Source of the DNA: Desulfuromonadaceae bacterium
GTDB lineage: Bacteria; Desulfobacterota; Desulfuromonadia; Geobacterales; Pseudopelobacteraceae
Direction of reading: 5' to 3'
DNA length: 64,000 bases
Assembly: GCA_028712075.1 (NCBI GenBank)
Contig: JAQTQX010000002.1
Location: forward strand, 1 to 64,000
Below the pieces are notes generated by a model that saw nothing but the letters and a program-made list of their open reading frames with translations, had not been told where the DNA came from and ran no database searches. Of the stretch, positions 60,908-64,000 are shown one piece after another. How positions within the stretch are numbered: the stretch's first letter is position 1; the number at the start of each line of letters is the position of its first letter. Position numbers and translations under genes: made by a program.

Positions 60908-62076
60908 TTCGCTGCCCGCACCCGCATGCCTTCCTTGAATTTTGCCATGTTAGCGGGAGGAGCCACTGCTACACGATCAGCAGCATCAAGCCCGGCCAGG
61001 ATTTCGGTCAGGCTGCTGCGGTCCTCGATCCCGATAGTCACCTCTTTGAAGGTTAGCCGGCCGTCTTTTATCACCCATACGCCCCGTTTTTTATCCCTGG
61101 TGACAATGGCAGCGGAAGGAAGTGACTGGGTATCTTTTTTTGTATCCGTAACGATGTACACATCGGACTGCTCCCCCAGACGGAACTGTTTCAGCGGCTC
61201 GCTGAAGGCCACATCCACCTCCAGTTCTTCGGTCACCCGATCGCTCTGGCGACCCAGACGGGCAACCTGTCCGGTGAGTTGTTCGCCGGGCGAGGAACGC
61301 AGTGTAATCATCGCTTTCCTGCCGACAGCCACGCCATTCAACTGTGATTCGTCTACGTTGGCCTTGACCCAGACGGTTTGCGGGTCTGCCAGGGTGAAGA
61401 TCGACATCCCCGGTGAAACGGTGGCTCCCTTTTCCAGATCACGGGTGATAATGACTCCATCCTGAGGAGCGTAGATCAGCGTATCTGCGACCCTGCTGCG
61501 GGCAAAACCAACGCTGGCCCGGCCAGCCTGCTGCTCCATGCGCACAGCCTCTACAGCTGCCTGGCTGCGGGCGACCTCTTCCCTGGCCACCTGGCTGGCG
61601 GTATCATACTGTTCGGCCTCCAGCCTGGAGACAAAGTTCTTCTCGGCCAGGTTTTTGTAACGCTGGGCATTTTTTTCCGCCAGGGCCAGATTTGACCTGG
61701 CCTTTTGGAGATTGGCCTGTTCCACACTCAGGTTGGCCGCTGATTTGCTCAGTCCAGCCTCGGACTGCTGTTCCTGGTGGCGAAAGTCATCATTTTCCAG
61801 CTTGGCGAGGAGTTGCCCCCGTTTCACCAGATCACCCTGATCAGCGTACAGTTCCACGATTCTGCCGGTGATCTTGCTGGAAACACCGACCACAACCTTG
61901 GCCTCAACCGTGCCATTGCCGTAGACCTGGGCAGTGAGGTCGCGTTTCTCAACACTCACGACATTTACCTTTGTTGGGGCTAGGAGCGTCATTTTGAGTG
62001 CAATTACTCCAGCCACGAAAACAACGGGCCAGATCAAATATTTTTTCCTGCCTGCCAATCTATTCAAGAGATCCAT
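60904..62076 (-). CDS. HlyD/MacA-type periplasmic adaptor
   Basis: 390 residues. One N-terminal membrane anchor, a lipoyl half (GRIVELYADQGDLVKRGQLLAKL), a coiled coil hairpin (about 95-205), the second lipoyl half (IYAPQDGVIITRDLEKGATVSPG) and a beta barrel. It overlaps the permease start by four bases. Confidence 0.9.
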   Translation of the reverse strand: MDLLNRLAGRKKYLIWPVVFVAGVIALKMTLLAPTKVNVVSVEKRDLTAQVYGNGTVEAKVVVGVSSKITGRIVELYADQGDLVKRGQLLAKLENDDFRHQEQQSEAGLSKSAANLSVEQANLQKARSNLALAEKNAQRYKNLAEKNFVSRLEAEQYDTASQVAREEVARSQAAVEAVRMEQQAGRASVGFARSRVADTLIYAPQDGVIITRDLEKGATVSPGMSIFTLADPQTVWVKANVDESQLNGVAVGRKAMITLRSSPGEQLTGQVARLGRQSDRVTEELEVDVAFSEPLKQFRLGEQSDVYIVTDTKKDTQSLPSAAIVTRDKKRGVWVIKDGRLTFKEVTIGIEDRSSLTEILAGLDAADRVAVAPPANMAKFKEGMRVRAAK

Positions 62077-62100
62077 ACAGCGCTCCTTTACCGGTAATTA

Positions 62101-63360
62101 TCATTGTTTGCCCACAGCCCTGTCGAGTCGTGCCAGTGCGGTGTAATAATCAAACTTTGCCTGAATGTTTGCTGTCTGGGCATCAAGCGTTTGGGACTGT
62201 GCATCGGTGACTTCGATGATACTGCCGACCCCTTCCTGATAGCGCCCTTCCGCCAGCGATTTGCTTTCGTTTGCTGCATCAACTTCTTTCTGTGTTGAAA
62301 CCATGCGGGCAGCGGCATCGTTTCCGCCAAACCAGGCAGATTCAACTTCTTTGATGATCTGAAGTTTGAGGTTATTCTGCCTGGCCTCGATGGAGTTCAT
62401 AGCAGCAGTAGCCTCGCGCACCTGCTCAACGGAAGAGAAACCGGAAAAGAGCGGTACGGTCAGGTTCAGACCGACCCCCCAGACATTTCCGGTGGGTGGA
62501 AAGTCACGATCAGCATAGCCGATGCTTGCGACACCGGAGAGAATCGGCAAATAGCTGCTTTTGGCTGACGTGAGATTACCGGATGCAGCTGACTTCAAGG
62601 CGGCAAATTGCTGCAGTTCGGCGCGGTTGAGCAGGGCGTCCTGTTGCGACGAGTTCCGCTCCGGCAATGACAGTAAAACGGAGGACGTTGCAACCGGGGA
62701 ATGTTCTCCCAGGGAGGCGATCCCCATGGCATTGGCAAGTTCTACCCGGGCAATCTCCCGATTGCTTTCCGCACGGATCAGATTCGTTTTAGCAGCAAAA
62801 TAGTTAGCCTCGGCCCTGGCAACGTCCACCCTGGCCCTGATCCCCTGAGTGAAAAATTCCTGCGCCTGACGGAAAACGTCTTCCCGAGCCTTGACGTTTT
62901 CTCTGACGGCCTGGACCTGTTTTTCAAGCGCAAGAACGAGATAGAAAGCAACCCTGACACGTAACGTCAAATCCTGTCGGGTCACGGCAAGGGCATTGTC
63001 TGCTGCTTCGCGGTTGCCACGGGCTGCTTCGACCGCACCGGAAGTGCGACCAAAATCATAGATGGTCTGTTTCAGATACAGTGACGCGGTGTTGGTTTCA
63101 GAAATCTTTATGGTTTCCTGGGCCGGAAAGTAACTCTGGCCTCTGATCCAGTCAGCAGAAAGGCTTATCTGAGGATAGTAATTTGCCAGAGCCTGGCCGG
63201 TTTTAGCTTCAGCACCGTTAAGATTTTCTCTGGCTTCGATTACCTGGGGGTGGTTTTTCAGGGCTGTACCCAGCGCCTCGTCCAGCGTCAGGTCGGCTGC
63301 AGCATAAAGCGGCTGAGTCGAAGTCAGGAGAGCCAACAGCACAAACACAAATCGTTTCAT
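62101..63360 (-). CDS. TolC-family outer membrane efflux protein
   Basis: 419 residues. A signal peptide ends near YAA-AD. Two outer-membrane-factor repeats are visible (LKNHPQVIEARENLNGAEAK in the first, the LNLTVPLFSGFSSV strand in the second). It is the outer channel for the adaptor and ABC proteins downstream. Confidence 0.9.
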   Translation of the reverse strand: MKRFVFVLLALLTSTQPLYAAADLTLDEALGTALKNHPQVIEARENLNGAEAKTGQALANYYPQISLSADWIRGQSYFPAQETIKISETNTASLYLKQTIYDFGRTSGAVEAARGNREAADNALAVTRQDLTLRVRVAFYLVLALEKQVQAVRENVKAREDVFRQAQEFFTQGIRARVDVARAEANYFAAKTNLIRAESNREIARVELANAMGIASLGEHSPVATSSVLLSLPERNSSQQDALLNRAELQQFAALKSAASGNLTSAKSSYLPILSGVASIGYADRDFPPTGNVWGVGLNLTVPLFSGFSSVEQVREATAAMNSIEARQNNLKLQIIKEVESAWFGGNDAAARMVSTQKEVDAANESKSLAEGRYQEGVGSIIEVTDAQSQTLDAQTANIQAKFDYYTALARLDRAVGKQ

Positions 63361-63387
63361 AAGGTTCCCAATGTCATGCTGGAAATT

Positions 63388-63410
63388 GAATATAATGTAA
63401 ATTTATATTC
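63388..63410 (-). promoter_or_regulatory. Likely TetR operator over the efflux promoter
   Basis: A 23-bp inverted repeat GAATATAA (63388-63395) with TTATATTC (63403-63410) between tetR and tolC. On the minus strand TTGCAC and, 18 bases on, TACATT make a plausible promoter across it, so binding would block transcription of the efflux genes. Confidence 0.6.
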
Positions 63411-63429
63411 ACATACGGTGCAAAAAAAA

Positions 63430-64000
63430 TCAACGAACGAGGATCAAGAAATTTTGCCAGAGTTTTTCCGCTTCCGGCCGTATTTCGAAGGATGCGTTAC
63501 TTATAGTCCAGCGCAACGCGGTAAACTGGATCATGCCAAGGAGTGTTAAGGCCGTTTCCCGAGGAGACAAGCCGGGTTTCAAATCACCTTCCGCTATACC
63601 TGCGGCAATGACACCTGTTATAGTTTCGATATAATTACCAATACGCTGTGCGAGGGTATCAGCAAGATTCCTCTGCCCCAGATGGATATCATCGGAGAAT
63701 ACGAAGCGTGGAATTCCTGGATGTTCTATGATAAGAGCGACATGGGAAAAATAGATTGTCTCCAGTTTTTCAAGTGGTTTCCGGCTCCCTCCGGCGATGG
63801 CGGAGGCATTACTCATGACCGAACTTCCGATGAATTCTGCAACAGCGGAATAGATGTCGTCTTTCCCGCTGAAATGTCGGTAAATATTAGCCTCGCTCAT
63901 TCCTGCTGATGCTGCTATTGCAGCGATGGTAAGAGCGCGAACGCCATTTTTACCTACTACCTCAAGGGCCGCTTGGATAATTTCTTCTTTACGAACGCGT
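63430..64000 (-). CDS. TetR-family regulator (N-terminus beyond window)
   Basis: About 190 visible residues; the frame is open at the right edge. The HTH is complete (EEIIQAALEVVGKNG, TIAAIAASAGMSEANIYRHF). The C-terminal ligand domain follows. An internal ATG near 63900 would cut the HTH and is not the start. It probably represses the tolC-hlyD-ABC operon directly downstream. Confidence 0.9.
   Translation of the reverse strand, partial: RVRKEEIIQAALEVVGKNGVRALTIAAIAASAGMSEANIYRHFSGKDDIYSAVAEFIGSSVMSNASAIAGGSRKPLEKLETIYFSHVALIIEHPGIPRFVFSDDIHLGQRNLADTLAQRIGNYIETITGVIAAGIAEGDLKPGLSPRETALTLLGMIQFTALRWTISNASFEIRPEAEKLWQNFLILVR

Overview
The window looks like DNA of a Geobacter-type organism (Desulfuromonadia). 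The support is indirect: SecD, IHF, LexA, DUF3124 and FmdE-type proteins that read like that group, AAGGAG-type ribosome binding sites, and an F-type (TraF/TraH) conjugation operon of the sort known from plasmids and integrative elements there. I see no integrase, replication initiator, attachment site or tRNA, so plasmid and chromosomal element cannot be told apart.

Positions 1-21450 (minus strand) are the backbone of a conjugative element. From right to left: a lytic transglycosylase, a NusA-like protein, a VirD4/TraD-type coupling ATPase, an HD-domain TraI_2/MobH-like protein, TraF and TraH; then SSB, a putative ssDNA-annealing-type protein and a Cas4-like nuclease (a recombination cassette); then a TSCPD protein, a MoxR/CobS-type AAA+ ATPase, a WGR protein, a DUF3150 protein and a CobT-like vWA protein; then a 1118-aa adenine methyltransferase-helicase fusion and small unknown genes. 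In the 0-14.2 kb part every unit of one to three coupled genes starts with a structured 5' leader. There are ten, all with the same two-tier hairpin, and most carry an anti-Shine-Dalgarno segment that changes in step with the gene's own Shine-Dalgarno sequence. This is the most unusual feature of the window.

Positions 21500-24412 (plus) are an SOS cassette, lexA-small ORF-dinB-SRAP, with an 18-bp palindromic operator on its promoter. A PAS/coiled-coil protein follows, bracketed by inverted IS-like ends (24.4-26.0 kb).

Positions 26.0-35.6 kb (minus) hold DNA-metabolism operons: GIY-YIG, hydrolase, RecD2, SagB-type oxidoreductase, a 56-aa ORF and GNAT (all joined by 4-nt overlaps), then a DEDDh exonuclease, IHF-alpha, XseB, XseA, a YheU-like protein and a secreted NUC1 nuclease. 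A UPF0175-like protein and a DUF2779 gene scrap follow.

Positions 36.2-54.1 kb form an envelope/stress region: the iron-sulfur repair protein RIC, a DUF6448 protein, a probable Mn2+ (yybP-ykoY) riboswitch with a terminator ahead of htpX, an FmdE-like protein, a lone SecDF pair, FtsA and MreB paralogs, a sensor kinase, DUF3124, a Kef-type antiporter, Rnk, LOG, an SMR pump and an MMPL/RND exporter.

Positions 54.1-64 kb carry a LysR regulator divergent from a DndA-like cysteine desulfurase with two tandem paralogous small genes, a TRIC channel between two near-identical HTH genes (a third copy is a fragment at 54.1 kb), and a tetR-tolC-hlyD-permease-ATPase efflux operon that runs off the right edge.
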